NCBI RefSeq assembly: GCF_036549475.1
Contig: NZ_JAZHLI010000003.1
Location: forward strand, 1 to 64,000
Reading direction: 5' to 3'
Source of the DNA: Aurantimonas sp036549475
Lineage (GTDB): Bacteria; Pseudomonadota; Alphaproteobacteria; Rhizobiales; Rhizobiaceae
DNA length: 64,000 nt
Of the stretch, positions 1 through 9,315 are shown piece by piece; position 1 is the first letter of the stretch, and each line of letters starts with the position of its first letter. A program made the translations under genes and the position numbers. The notes under the pieces were generated by a model. That model had not been told where the DNA came from. It worked only from the letters and a program-made list of their open reading frames with translations, and searched no databases.

Positions 1-132
1 TCATGCAGAAGGACGGCTCAAAGGAATCCTTGAAGGGGAAATTCCAAAGGGCAGGCTGGGACAACGCATTCCTCTCTCGCCTGCTCAGCCTGTTCTGAAA
101 TGCGATTGCCCTGTCCGCCGGTGCGATCCCTC

Positions 133-146
133 TTGACAAGGCTCAA
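133..146. promoter_or_regulatory. weak FixK/FNR-like site upstream of the phosphoribosyltransferase
   Basis: TTGAC-AAGG-CTCAA matches 8 of the 10 fixed positions of the FixK/FNR consensus TTGAT-N4-ATCAA and lies about 60 bp before the phosphoribosyltransferase start. It would be unremarkable alone. It is listed because four much better copies occur in the following 23 kb. Positions 1-205 hold nothing else I recognise. Confidence 0.25.
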
Positions 147-205
147 TGCGCACCGGGGCCCGTTCGGTGATGGTCGACCCAACCTAACGCCTCGGAAGCA
201 ACAGG

Positions 206-862
206 ATGCCGTTTCGCGATCGCACCGAAGCCGGGAGAAGTCTGGCGAATGCATTGGCAGCGTATCGCCATCAGGACACGATCGTGCTGGCGATGCCACG
301 CGGTGGCGTTCCGGTGGGGCGGGAGATCGCGCTCGCATTGCAGGCGCCGCTCGACCTGATCATGGTCCGCAAGATCGGTGTCCCCTTCCAGCCGGAGCTC
401 GCCATGGGTGCTGTGGCCGAAGGGGAAGAAGCGCTGGTGGAGCGTAATGACAGTGTCATTCGCGCGGCGCGGATCGGGCCGGCCGAGTTCGATCGGGTTC
501 TCAAGATGGAGATCCGCGAACTCGAAAGACGACGACGGACGTATCGCGGCGACCGGCCTCGTGCAGCGATTGCAAACAAGGTCGCGATCGTTGTCGATGA
601 CGGCCTGGCGACGGGTGCGAGTGCACGCGTGGCGCTCGAGGCGGTGCGGCGCTCCAATCCCGCCCGTCTCGTTCTCGCCGTCCCGGTCGCAGCGGCCGAC
701 CCATTGCAGGAGATCCGCTCCTATGCGGACGAGGTGGTCTGCCTGGAGCAGCACGAACCCTTCCATGCCATCGGCGCCTATTACGACGACTTCCGGCAAG
801 TCTCCGACCAGCACGTGATGGAGGTGTTGGCCGAGACTGCCGCCCCCCAACATCGGACGTAG
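206..862 (+). CDS. phosphoribosyltransferase family protein
   Basis: The 218-residue product has a type I phosphoribosyltransferase fold. The PRPP-binding loop VAIVVDDGLATGAS spans about residues 126-139, with two acidic residues followed by GLATGAS. An upstream PRGGVPVG segment (31-38) is typical of the ComF/Rv0571c-like branch. The base substrate cannot be told from sequence, so purine salvage is only one possibility. The gene opens a run of stress genes (usp and DUF4010 follow on the same strand). Genes of this type are common in hypoxia or dormancy clusters, including the mycobacterial DosR set. The ATG at 206 gives the full fold without extra N-terminal sequence. Family is certain; physiological substrate is unknown. 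Confidence 0.85.
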   Translation: MPFRDRTEAGRSLANALAAYRHQDTIVLAMPRGGVPVGREIALALQAPLDLIMVRKIGVPFQPELAMGAVAEGEEALVERNDSVIRAARIGPAEFDRVLKMEIRELERRRRTYRGDRPRAAIANKVAIVVDDGLATGASARVALEAVRRSNPARLVLAVPVAAADPLQEIRSYADEVVCLEQHEPFHAIGAYYDDFRQVSDQHVMEVLAETAAPQHRT

Positions 863-977
863 CCGGAGATTGCGGCAGCGGCGGAGCGACAGGGACGAAC
901 CGGCAAACCATGTGACAGCGCCACCTGCAACAGCAGGAGCGTCGAGCGGCGCTCACCCGTCGACGACTGCCGTTGTA

Positions 978-991
978 TTGATCCAGCGCAA
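978..991. promoter_or_regulatory. partial FixK/FNR-like site upstream of usp
   Basis: TTGAT-CCAG-CGCAA has a perfect left half and CAA of the right half, 8 of 10 fixed positions. It lies 77 bp upstream of the universal stress protein start, a distance usual for class II FixK promoters. The rest of the 863-1067 gap shows no gene. Confidence 0.35.
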
Positions 992-1067
992 GACACTTCC
1001 ACCCCAACGCTCGTAGATTGCGTCGAAAAGCGGGGCAGACCGGCTGCTCCCGCGTCATTTGCGGGGT

Positions 1068-1910
1068 ATGGAGATGCGCTTCAGGACGGTGCTAAGCGTC
1101 ATCAGCGCAGACAGCTCGGATCGCGATATCCAGGCCGCGCTTCGGGTATGCGAACAGAATAACTCCCACCTTTCGGTTCTTCTCCTCGGTACCGAACCGC
1201 CGCCGCCGATCGAGGAGTTCGCTGTCATCGCGCACGGCTGGGTGGAGGAGCGTGAGGCAGCGGCGACCGCACTTCGCGAACGCGCGCATGCTGTACGGAG
1301 CATCCTCGCAGGGCGCGACCTGTCCTCCGATCTCGACAGTCGCCTCGTCGAACAGGCTGCGAATGTGGCGGAGATCGGACGTCACGCCCTGTATGCCGAC
1401 CTCGTTTTCATCGGTCCCGAGCTCTCGCAATCGAGCTTGCCTCTGAAGTCCGCAGTGCTGAAGGGCGCCTTGTTCGAAGCCGAGCGACCGGTGCTCATCG
1501 CGGCAAACAAGGGCGAAGCGACACTGCAACCCAAGCGGATACTTCTGGCTTGGTCCTCACATCCAGAGGCGGCACGGGCGGTGCGAGAGGGTATCGAGAT
1601 ACTCGCCGCAGCCGAGGCCGTCCACGTCACGCTTGTCGACCCGCAGGCAACCGAATGGGCGAACGGCCCGGAGCCCGGCGCAGAGATCGGCACCTATCTC
1701 GCCCGCCACGGCGCCAGGGTGACCGTCGACAGGCTTCCGAGCGGCGGAAATCCGGTGGCCGACGTCCTGCGTCAGCACGCGACGGATATCGATGCGGACA
1801 TGATCATGATGGGCGCTTACGGCCACTCCAGGCTGGTCGAATGGGCGTTCGGCGGAGTGACCCGCTCCATGATCGACAAACCCGCAATCTCCCTGTTCCT
1901 AGGGCGATAG
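1068..1910 (+). CDS. universal stress protein (UspA-like)
   Basis: The protein is about 280 residues. Its C-terminal half is a good Usp domain with the nucleotide-binding signature G-A-Y-G-H-S-R-x7-G-G followed by a hydroxyl/basic tail near the end. The N-terminal half looks like a degenerate second Usp fold without the glycine motif. Usp proteins bind ATP or AMP and support survival in stasis and low oxygen; the target is unknown. I chose ATG 1068 (MEMRF). ATG 1074 and a TTG at 1059 are alternatives with equally poor Shine-Dalgarno support. It sits between the phosphoribosyltransferase and DUF4010 genes on the same strand, has a FixK-like half site upstream and is followed by a hairpin. Confidence 0.85.
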   Translation: MEMRFRTVLSVISADSSDRDIQAALRVCEQNNSHLSVLLLGTEPPPPIEEFAVIAHGWVEEREAAATALRERAHAVRSILAGRDLSSDLDSRLVEQAANVAEIGRHALYADLVFIGPELSQSSLPLKSAVLKGALFEAERPVLIAANKGEATLQPKRILLAWSSHPEAARAVREGIEILAAAEAVHVTLVDPQATEWANGPEPGAEIGTYLARHGARVTVDRLPSGGNPVADVLRQHATDIDADMIMMGAYGHSRLVEWAFGGVTRSMIDKPAISLFLGR

Positions 1911-1920
1911 GTCCGACGTG

Positions 1921-1942
1921 GCGCCACCCTCTGCGGTGGCGC
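1921..1942 (+). terminator. hairpin after usp
   Basis: GCGCCACC and GGTGGCGC form a perfect 8-bp stem with a 6-nt loop, starting 11 bp after the usp stop codon. The following bases are only moderately T-rich, so this is a probable but not textbook rho-independent terminator. Confidence 0.4.
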
Positions 1943-2146
1943 GCGTCTTGTTCCCCGGATCCCGACCGGCGTGCGAAACGAGAGTCCGGATCAACAATGG
2001 CGTCCCTCTCCGGCCGCCGATGGGAAAGGAAGCCTGATCGGCGCAATGCCGACCCGCCGCCGCAAACCTTTCCGCGTCGGGTGCGATGGTGCGCCCGTGA
2101 AGAGAACACTCGGGGTCCGAATACGGAGCGATCTGCGACCTGGAAC

Positions 2147-3400
2147 ATGAACGATATTGACCTCCTCAGCCGGCTCGGCGTCGCGCTCTCCATCGGTCTG
2201 CTGGTCGGGCTGGAGCGCGGTTGGCAGACGCGAGATGAAACCAGCCACCGGCGCGCTGCCGGCCTGCGGACCTTCGCTCTCTCCGGGCTGCTCGGCGGAG
2301 TCTGCGGCGCCATCGCGGCCGCCACCACCGCACCACTTCTGATCGGTTTCGCATTCCTCGGCTACACGGCGGCCTTCACCGCCTTTCACTGGCTCGAAGC
2401 TCGGGCAACCGGCAACCTCTCGGTCACCACCCTTGTCTCCGGCCTTCTGACATTTCTCCTCGGCGCTTTTGTCATCGAGGGCTCGGTGTCGGCGGCGGTC
2501 GCGGCAGCCGTCGCCATGACGCTTTTGCTTGCGCTCCGTGACCCGCTGCACCGCTGGGTGGGAATGTTGAGCTGGATCGAGATCCGCGCAGTCCTCACGC
2601 TTCTGGCGATGACGTTTCTGCTGCTGCCCGTCCTGCCGGACCAGCCAATCGATCCATGGAATACGATAAACCCGTCCCGGATTTGGATGATCGCGATCTT
2701 CGTCGCGATGCTCTCTTTCGGCGGTTATGTGGCTGTCCGCGCCTTCGGAGACAGAATTGGAGTTCTCGTGGCCGCGGTCGCCGGTGGTATGGCCTCATCA
2801 ACCGCGACCACCGTCACCCTCGCCCGACTGGGTCGCGAGCGACCGCAGGCGGCATTCCTCCTGTCGGCGGGAATCCTTGCGTCGGGAACCGTCATGATCG
2901 TGCGCGTCGGTATCCTGGCTACGGTTCTCTATCAGCCGCTCGCCCTTGCGTTGATGCCGACGCTCACAGCAATGGGGCTGGTTCTAGCTTCGTGCAGCAC
3001 GCTGTTGTTCGTCCGAACAGGCACGACCGCCAATCCCACCCTCTCGCTCACGAACCCGCTGCAGCTCGCGTCCGCGATCAAGATGGCGGCGTTCATCGCG
3101 ATGGTCATGACGGCAAGTGTCTTGCTGCGGCGGTTCTTCGGCGATACGGGCCTGCTGTCGCTCGCCGCGGTTTCCGGTCTGGCGGACGTGGATGCGATCA
3201 CCGTCTCCATGGCCGAACTCGCCCGGAACTCGGAGGCCCGCGACACGGCGGCGCTGGCGATCACGCTTGCGGTCTGCGTCAATACCGCGGTCAAGGCCCT
3301 GCTCGCCGCATGGTTCGGACGCCGACCGGTCGGCATTCCCGTTCTGGCAGCAACCGTTCTCACCATCTGTGCGGGAGCCCTCGCCTTCATCGCCCTCTAG
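2147..3400 (+). CDS. MgtC/DUF4010 family integral membrane protein
   Basis: The 417-residue, strongly hydrophobic protein has roughly ten to twelve predicted membrane segments. It opens with a MgtC/SapB-like segment (LLSRLGVALSIGLLVGLERG) and continues as a DUF4010 domain with small-residue-rich helices, including VAGGMASSTATTVTLARL. The family is membrane-embedded and of unknown function; a role in ion or small-molecule handling is inferred only from architecture. The reading frame is open from further upstream, but the protein similarity starts at ATG 2147. It follows usp on the same strand with a 236-bp gap that contains the usp hairpin, so it may have its own promoter. Confidence 0.8.
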   Translation: MNDIDLLSRLGVALSIGLLVGLERGWQTRDETSHRRAAGLRTFALSGLLGGVCGAIAAATTAPLLIGFAFLGYTAAFTAFHWLEARATGNLSVTTLVSGLLTFLLGAFVIEGSVSAAVAAAVAMTLLLALRDPLHRWVGMLSWIEIRAVLTLLAMTFLLLPVLPDQPIDPWNTINPSRIWMIAIFVAMLSFGGYVAVRAFGDRIGVLVAAVAGGMASSTATTVTLARLGRERPQAAFLLSAGILASGTVMIVRVGILATVLYQPLALALMPTLTAMGLVLASCSTLLFVRTGTTANPTLSLTNPLQLASAIKMAAFIAMVMTASVLLRRFFGDTGLLSLAAVSGLADVDAITVSMAELARNSEARDTAALAITLAVCVNTAVKALLAAWFGRRPVGIPVLAATVLTICAGALAFIAL

Positions 3401-3620
3401 GTGTCGGGGCACGTCGCCCGCAACGGAAGCAGGCATGGCCAGAACACGACCGAATGGATGCGCACCTCGGCGATCGTTTCATCGGCGCCGGCGGCTCCGG
3501 CAGACGGCCCAGCCTTCCCCGGTCGAGAATGCATTGCATGCCGCAAACCGAACGCGAGGAAGCGAGACAGATGGTTGAATCATTTGCAACATCTGCCGCC
3601 AAGGTAACGTCCGCTACGGC

Positions 3621-5258
3621 CTACCCGTCGCCGTCCCGCAATGCGCGGCGAAGCTTGCGGATCAACACGTCCCGTGCCTTGTCGCCGGCCGCGGCCTCCA
3701 GGCGCTCGTTGATGTCGAGGAGGAGTCCGGACACGTCGTTGTGCCAGTCGCGGTGCCCCGGCTGTGCCGGATCGATGCGGGCGTCTGGCGCCGATGAAAC
3801 CGGAAGGGCAGCCCGCTCCGTCAGCCTGAACGCCGCGTCCAGTTGCGGAATGACGATCCGCTCCGCCGGGATCACGCCCTTCAACCGCTCCCTCATCCCG
3901 TCGATTGCCTCGACTTCCCCATGGACGAGAAAGACACCCGCGGCCACGGGGCAGCGCTCCGAGACCCATTCCCGGAGCTCCGGCCCGTCGGCATGGCCCG
4001 AATAGAGGTCGATCGCCTGGATCTTCGCACGCACGATGATCTCGTCGCCCTGGATGCGGACCGTCGGCGCGCCATCGCGCAGGATGCGCCCCAGAGTCCC
4101 CTGGGCCTGGAAGCCCACGAACAGCACCGTTGCCTGCGGACGCCAGAGCCAGTTTCTCAGGCGATGACGTATCCGGCCCGCCTCGCACATGCCGCTCGCG
4201 GCGATGACGATGTGGAAGCCCTTCAGATTGTCGAGCGCCTTGCTCTCTTCCGCGGACTCGGTGAAGCGGATGTTCGGCGAGCCCAGAGCCCGGGAGAGGA
4301 CCTCTCCGTTATCCAGTGCCTTCGCGTGACGGGCGAAGACGTTCGTGGCACGGCTTGCAAGCGGCGAATCGATGATGACCGGGATTGGCGGAAGCTCGCC
4401 GCTCTCGATCAGGATCTGCAGATCGACGAGCAGTTCCTGGGTTCGTTCCACCGCGAAGGACGGGATCAGCAGCGCGCCGGCGGGATCCATCGCCGCGTCC
4501 ACAGCCTCCCGCAGCATGCGGCGACGATCGGCTTCCGTCGCGCCCTCCCGGTCACGGTCGCCATAGGTGCTTTCGCAGATGACGTAGTCGAAGCCGGCGG
4601 GGGCCGAGGGATCGGCCTGCAGCAGCTTGTGTTCCGGGCCGATGTCGCCAGAAAACAGGAGACGCAGCGGCCGATCGCCCGGTGCGGGACACTCGATTTC
4701 GATGGAGGCAGATCCGAGCAGGTGTCCGGCGTTCCAGTAGCGCGCACGGATCCCACCGGTGACGGTGAACCAGTCGCCGAGCGCGATCGTAAGAAAGCGA
4801 CCCAGACAGTGCGCGACATCGGCCCCGTCGTAGATCGGCACGACCGTGCGGCGGCCACGACGCTTGTTGCGCCGGTTCAGATGGGCGACCTCCGTGCTCT
4901 GGATGTAGGCGGAATCTGGGAGCATCACGCTGCACAGATCCTGCGTCGCGCGGGTTGCGAAGATCGAACCGGCGAAGCCCTCCTTCGTCAGCTTGGGAAG
5001 CAGTCCGGAATGGTCGATATGGGCATGCGTCAGAAGAACCGCGTCGATGCCGTTTGGATCGAAGGGAAACGCCCGGTAGTTCAATTCCTTCTCGGCCTTC
5101 GAGCCCTGGAACAGACCGCAGTCGATTAGGATCCGCGTGCCGTCCGCCTCGAGTTCGTAGCACGAACCGGTAACGGCTCGCGCCGCGCCGTGGAAGCGCA
5201 GAACAGGCTCCGCCGGCGTTGCACGACCCCGACTGCCCGAGGCTGGATGGTCTTCCAT
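3621..5258 (-). CDS. metallo-beta-lactamase/beta-CASP family RNase-like hydrolase
   Basis: The 545-residue product carries the zinc-binding motif THAHIDH at about residues 77-83 and a further metal histidine in NAGHLLGSASIEIE. The rest resembles a beta-CASP cap and an RMMBL-like C-terminus (GFQAQGTLGR, IDLYSGHADGPEL), as in CPSF73/Ysh1-type nucleases. RNA processing or decay is the family inference; the substrate is unknown. The last ~70 residues are a less conserved extension. The start lies 14 bp after the ftsH stop, so it is almost certainly co-transcribed as the third gene of an hsp20-ftsH-MBL operon. Similar MBL proteins often accompany Usp and Hsp20 genes in anaerobic stress clusters. 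Confidence 0.85.
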   Translation of the reverse strand: MEDHPASGSRGRATPAEPVLRFHGAARAVTGSCYELEADGTRILIDCGLFQGSKAEKELNYRAFPFDPNGIDAVLLTHAHIDHSGLLPKLTKEGFAGSIFATRATQDLCSVMLPDSAYIQSTEVAHLNRRNKRRGRRTVVPIYDGADVAHCLGRFLTIALGDWFTVTGGIRARYWNAGHLLGSASIEIECPAPGDRPLRLLFSGDIGPEHKLLQADPSAPAGFDYVICESTYGDRDREGATEADRRRMLREAVDAAMDPAGALLIPSFAVERTQELLVDLQILIESGELPPIPVIIDSPLASRATNVFARHAKALDNGEVLSRALGSPNIRFTESAEESKALDNLKGFHIVIAASGMCEAGRIRHRLRNWLWRPQATVLFVGFQAQGTLGRILRDGAPTVRIQGDEIIVRAKIQAIDLYSGHADGPELREWVSERCPVAAGVFLVHGEVEAIDGMRERLKGVIPAERIVIPQLDAAFRLTERAALPVSSAPDARIDPAQPGHRDWHNDVSGLLLDINERLEAAAGDKARDVLIRKLRRALRDGDG

Positions 5259-5272
5259 GGGGCGAACCTCCT

Positions 5273-7228
5273 TCAGGATTGCGGGTCGGGGATGGAGGTC
5301 GTGTCGGGCGGCATCGAGCGCCGTTTCATCGCATCCGTCGCAGGGTCCATGCGGACGGGGGTGGCACCTGTCGCCGGACCGGCAGTGCGTTGAGCGCCGG
5401 GGCTCCTCGCAACAGCCGGCCGCAATGGTGCGAAGTCGTCCGCCAGTAGCGTCTCGCGGTCCAGAAGCAGGTGCGCACCCTCTTCGAGATCCGAGCGGTG
5501 TGCAATCAGGATGCTCCTGGCGCGAGCATCGGCCTGCTCGATCCAGTCGCGCACGGCAATGTCGATCTCGCGCCCGGTCGCGTCAGACGCCTCGAACGAC
5601 TTGTCGGTCGGACTGGCGAGAAACGTCTGCACTGTGCGGGTGTAGGTGCGCTGGCCGAGTCCTTCGTGCATGCCGTATTTGATCGCCATTTCCGTGGCCA
5701 TGTCGGTCGCCCGCTGCAGGTCGTCCGCGGCCCCCGTGGAAATGTCGCCGTCGAAGATCAGGTGCTCGGCGGCGCGGCCGCCCATCAGAACGGCCAGGCG
5801 GTTCTTCAGTTCGCTCGCGGCCAGCACGAAGCGGTCTTCCGTCGGCCGCTGCATCGTGAAACCGAGGGCGCCGACGCCACGCGGGATGATCGAGACCTTC
5901 TGGACCGGGTCGACCCCGGAGAGATTGGCCGCGACCAGTGCGTGTCCCATTTCGTGATAGGCGACGCGGCGTCGTTCGGCCGGACTCAGGATGCGGCTCT
6001 TCTTCTCCGAGCCCGCGACGATGCGCTCGATCGCGGCGGTGAAATCGCGAAACTCCACCGCGTCCGCATCGCGCCGGGTCGCGGCAATGGCCGCCTCGTT
6101 GACCAGATTGGCCAGGTCGGCGCCGGTAAATCCCGTTGTCAACGCGGCGATGGCCTGCAGATCGAGATTGCTGGCGAGGGTGATCTTGCGGACATGGACC
6201 TGGAGTATGGCCAGCCGCCCTGACTGGTCAGGCCTGTCGACGACCACCTGCCGGTCGAAGCGCCCTGCCCGCAGCAGCGCGGGGTCGAGGATTTCCGGCC
6301 GGTTGGTGGCGGCAAGCAGGATGATGCCGACGCTTGGATCGAAGCCGTCGAGCTCGGCGAGAAGCTGGTTGAGGGTCTGCTCCTTCTCGTCGACGCCGCC
6401 GATGTTCCCGCTGGCGCGGCTGCGGCCGAGCGCATCGAGTTCGTCGATGAAGATGATCGACGGCGCGGCCTTGCGCGCCTGTTCGAACAGGTCCCTGACC
6501 CGCGCGGCGCCGACGCCGACGAACATTTCGACGAATTCCGAGCCGGAGATCGAGAAGAACGGCACCCCGGCCTCGCCGGCCACGGCGCGCGCCAGCAGCG
6601 TCTTGCCGGTGCCCGGTGGTCCGACGAGCAGGATGCCCTTGGGCACGTGGGCGCCAAGGCGGCCATATGTGTCCGCGTCCTTCAGAAAGGAAACGACCTC
6701 CTGCAGTTCCGCCTTCGCTTCGTCGACGCCGGCGACATTGGCGAAGGTGACCTTGGTGTCCTTTTCCACATAGACCTTGGCCCGCGACTTGCCGATCGAC
6801 ATCAGCCCGCCTCCGAAGCCCTGGCCACCGGCCATCCGTCGGAACAGGTAGACCCAGATCGCATAGAAGACGAAGATCGGCAGGACCCAGGAAAGGAGCG
6901 TTGCTACGGCGCCGCCGGACGCCAACCCCCTGACCGCCACGCCATGCGCCTGCAGCCGCTCGGCGATCGCGGGCTCCACCCGGGTGGTGACGAAGCTCAA
7001 GTTGCCGCTGGGCAGCGGAGATTTCAACGTACCCTCGATCCGGTCTTCCCCGACAGTCACTTCGGCGACCTTGTTTTCGGTGACAAGCTGGTCGAACTGG
7101 CTGTACGGGATCTGCTCGACCTGCGCACCGTCCTGCCAAGCCCACTGCAGCAGCAGGACGGCGAAAAGGGCACCCAGTATGTACAGCATCGTCACATCGT
7201 GCGTGCGGTTCGACGAAGTGTCGGCCAT
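5273..7228 (-). CDS. ftsH: ATP-dependent zinc metalloprotease FtsH (island copy)
   Basis: The 651-residue membrane-anchored AAA+ protease has an N-terminal membrane helix (~residues 13-31), a periplasmic domain, a second helix (~108-130), Walker A GPPGTGKT (203-210), Walker B IIFIDELDALG (258-268), the second region of homology ending in RAGRFDR, and the zinc motif HEMGH (425-429). It degrades membrane and regulatory proteins. ATG 7228 is preceded by AAGGGAA and starts just before the first helix; a longer open frame upstream is not protein-like. The gene lies between hsp20 and the MBL gene. The context suggests a stress-specific paralogue, because the housekeeping ftsH normally follows tilS, which is not here. 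Confidence 0.93.
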   Translation of the reverse strand: MADTSSNRTHDVTMLYILGALFAVLLLQWAWQDGAQVEQIPYSQFDQLVTENKVAEVTVGEDRIEGTLKSPLPSGNLSFVTTRVEPAIAERLQAHGVAVRGLASGGAVATLLSWVLPIFVFYAIWVYLFRRMAGGQGFGGGLMSIGKSRAKVYVEKDTKVTFANVAGVDEAKAELQEVVSFLKDADTYGRLGAHVPKGILLVGPPGTGKTLLARAVAGEAGVPFFSISGSEFVEMFVGVGAARVRDLFEQARKAAPSIIFIDELDALGRSRASGNIGGVDEKEQTLNQLLAELDGFDPSVGIILLAATNRPEILDPALLRAGRFDRQVVVDRPDQSGRLAILQVHVRKITLASNLDLQAIAALTTGFTGADLANLVNEAAIAATRRDADAVEFRDFTAAIERIVAGSEKKSRILSPAERRRVAYHEMGHALVAANLSGVDPVQKVSIIPRGVGALGFTMQRPTEDRFVLAASELKNRLAVLMGGRAAEHLIFDGDISTGAADDLQRATDMATEMAIKYGMHEGLGQRTYTRTVQTFLASPTDKSFEASDATGREIDIAVRDWIEQADARARSILIAHRSDLEEGAHLLLDRETLLADDFAPLRPAVARSPGAQRTAGPATGATPVRMDPATDAMKRRSMPPDTTSIPDPQS

Positions 7229-7385
7229 GGGTATTCCCTTGTGATGACGGTGCCGCCGGCCGGTCGCGAAGAGTTCGGTGCCGGCTCGGAAGGGACGCCG
7301 CGCTCTCCGGATGCGGGGGGCGACTGCGAGGTGGCAGGTGCCGCACTGCCTCAGCAGCGGCGGCACCTGTCGTTCATGATGGCGA

Positions 7386-7925
7386 TCAGGCTGGCTTGAC
7401 GTCGATCTTCTTTTCCTCGGCCCGCGCTTCAGTTGTCTTCGGAAGCCGGACGGTCAGGACGCCCTTGGCGAAATTTGCGTCGATTTTCTCACGATCGACA
7501 CCCTGCGGCACGGGGAACGACCGCATGAAGGAGCCGAAGCGGCGCTCGGACTGGTAGTAGTCCTTGCCGCGCTCCTCCTTCTCCTCCTTCTTCTCGCCCT
7601 TGATGGTCAGCATGCCGTTGGCGAGCTTGACCTCGACATCCTTCTCGTCGAGCCCCGGCAGTTCCGCCGTGATCTCGTACTCACCGTCCTTCTCGGCGAC
7701 GTCGACTGCCGGCATGCCGCCACCGAAAACGGTTTCGCGCGGCCAGCCGAAGTCGAAGCTCGGGCGGGTCAGATCGCCGCGGGACCGACCGGCGTCGAAT
7801 GCGTCGAACAGGCGGTCCATCTCGTTGCGCATTGTCTCGAAGGGCGACCAGTGACGTCCGCCGGTGGGCGCCGGTGCCGGCGCGGTCTCGTTCTTGACCG
7901 GAAGCTTGGTGGCTGAATCACTCAT
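7386..7925 (-). CDS. Hsp20/alpha-crystallin family small heat shock protein
   Basis: The 179-residue chaperone has a proline- and alanine-rich N-terminus, the amphipathic segment WSPFETMRNEMDRLFDAF, and an alpha-crystallin domain (~residues 65-165) containing AELPGLDEKDVEVKLANG and the closing GVLTVRLPK. It would bind unfolding proteins without ATP and hand them to refolding systems or to FtsH. It is the first gene of the hsp20-ftsH-MBL operon; ftsH starts 157 bp downstream. The perfect FixK box at 8095-8108 lies about 170 bp upstream, so low-oxygen induction is likely. This parallels HspX in the mycobacterial DosR regulon, though no orthology is claimed. Confidence 0.92.
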   Translation of the reverse strand: MSDSATKLPVKNETAPAPAPTGGRHWSPFETMRNEMDRLFDAFDAGRSRGDLTRPSFDFGWPRETVFGGGMPAVDVAEKDGEYEITAELPGLDEKDVEVKLANGMLTIKGEKKEEKEERGKDYYQSERRFGSFMRSFPVPQGVDREKIDANFAKGVLTVRLPKTTEARAEEKKIDVKPA

Positions 7926-8306
7926 GATGCATTCCTCCTGTCAGAAGAGCCTGACGACGCAGCCCGCGGTCAGGCCGGGGTTGATGAACGCTGCGCGGGC
8001 TTTCGACCCGTTCCGACCGCGGCAACGCGGCCCTTCGCGACGATCGTGCGAAGCGTTCATCGTGGGATCAGACTGCGATCGGAACAGCCGGACATTGATC
8101 CCGATCAACCGCCATCAGGCGGACTGGCAAGATCGCATCCCCGTGCTGCCCGGACAGCCGACGGCGCCTTGTGCGAGATCAAACGCGCCTGCCGGGCCGC
8201 ATGGCAGCGTATGATGGAATTCTCCTCGGCCGTATCCGATATCGTGAATGTCTGGCCGGGTTCATCCTGCGCACGACGACAGATCATCATTCGCGGAGGC
8301 TCGCTC
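7926..8306. other. divergent control region between hsp20 and the alcohol dehydrogenase
   Basis: These 381 bp between two divergent genes contain no convincing coding sequence. The recognisable element is the perfect FixK/FNR box at 8095-8108. A GGAGG Shine-Dalgarno at 8295-8299 belongs to the dehydrogenase. Confidence 0.6.
8095..8108. promoter_or_regulatory. FixK/FNR box between hsp20 and the alcohol dehydrogenase
   Basis: TTGAT-CCCG-ATCAA is a perfect match to the FixK/FNR consensus. It can serve either divergent gene: hsp20 starts about 170 bp to the left and the dehydrogenase about 200 bp to the right. The same 14-mer recurs exactly at 10758-10771. The Crp/Fnr protein at 12726-13433 is the obvious candidate regulator. 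Confidence 0.75.
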
Positions 8307-9287
8307 GTGAAAGTCATGACACTCCACGCGATCGGGCAGACGCTGCAGCTCGAGAACCGTCCCGATCCGATCCCCGGCGATGGCGAGATCCGGGTGCGCG
8401 TCGAAGCTTGCGCGGTTTGCCGAACCGATCTGCATGTGGTCGACGGGGACCTGCCCCACCCGAAGCTGCCGATCGTGCCGGGCCACGAGATTGTCGGGAT
8501 CGTCGACGCGCAGGGGAGCGGAGTGCGCGAACCGAGGGTGGGCGCCCGCGTCGGCGTACCGTGGCTCGGTCACACCTGCGGCCGATGCCGCTACTGTCTG
8601 GAGGGGCGTGAGAACCTTTGTGACCGGCCGCTGTTCACGGGCTATACCCGCGACGGCGGCTTCGCGACCCATGTCATCGCCGACGCCCGTTTCGCCTTCG
8701 CCATGCCCGGCTTCGCCGATCCAGTCGCCGCTGCGCCGCTGATGTGTGCCGGGCTGATCGGCTGGCGGTCACTTCGGACCGCCGGCGATGCCAGGCGGAT
8801 CGGCCTGTATGGCTTCGGCGCCGCTGCTCACATCGTCGCGCAGGTCTGCCGTTGGCAGGGCCGTTCGGTCTTCGCGTTCACGCGCCCGGGGGACGAGGAA
8901 GCCGGCGCACATGCGCTATCGCTCGGCTGTGCGTGGGCCGGCGGATCGGATGAGGCTCCGCCGGAGGAACTGGATGCGGCGATCATCTTCGCCCCGGTCG
9001 GCGATCTGGTGCCCGCCGCGCTGAAGGCCGTGCGCAAAGGTGGCCGTGTGGTCTGCGGCGGCATCCATATGAGCGACATCCCGCAATTCCCCTACCGTCT
9101 CCTGTGGGAAGAGCGGAGCATCGTGTCGGTTGCCAACCTGACGCGCAACGATGCCACCGAGTTCCTGGCCATCGCGCCAATGGCGGGAGTCAGAACGACG
9201 ACCACCACCTATCCGCTGACGGCGGCGAACGAAGCCCTGGCGGATCTTCGGGCCGGCCGGTTCCAGGGTGCCGCGGTCCTCGTGTGA
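8307..9287 (+). CDS. zinc-dependent alcohol dehydrogenase
   Basis: The 326-residue protein is a medium-chain dehydrogenase/reductase. Catalytic-zinc residues are in CAVCRTDLHVVDGDL and PGHEIVG, and the structural zinc cluster is CGRCRYC...C. The NAD(P)-binding region has GLYGFGAAAH, a variant of the usual glycine motif. It resembles the AdhA-like group that oxidises or reduces short primary alcohols and aldehydes. GTG 8307 is chosen because GGAGG ends 7 nt before it; ATG 8316 is an alternative three codons in. The gene is alone on the plus strand behind a FixK box, consistent with disposal of reducing equivalents when oxygen is low (inference). Confidence 0.88.
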   Translation: MKVMTLHAIGQTLQLENRPDPIPGDGEIRVRVEACAVCRTDLHVVDGDLPHPKLPIVPGHEIVGIVDAQGSGVREPRVGARVGVPWLGHTCGRCRYCLEGRENLCDRPLFTGYTRDGGFATHVIADARFAFAMPGFADPVAAAPLMCAGLIGWRSLRTAGDARRIGLYGFGAAAHIVAQVCRWQGRSVFAFTRPGDEEAGAHALSLGCAWAGGSDEAPPEELDAAIIFAPVGDLVPAALKAVRKGGRVVCGGIHMSDIPQFPYRLLWEERSIVSVANLTRNDATEFLAIAPMAGVRTTTTTYPLTAANEALADLRAGRFQGAAVLV

Positions 9288-9315
9288 AACGCGTGATGCG
9301 CCCAGGACGGACTGC

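Noticed and set aside
2030..2060. FixK-like sequence before the DUF4010 gene
   Set aside because: Only scattered matches to TTGAT and ATCAA; no better than chance.
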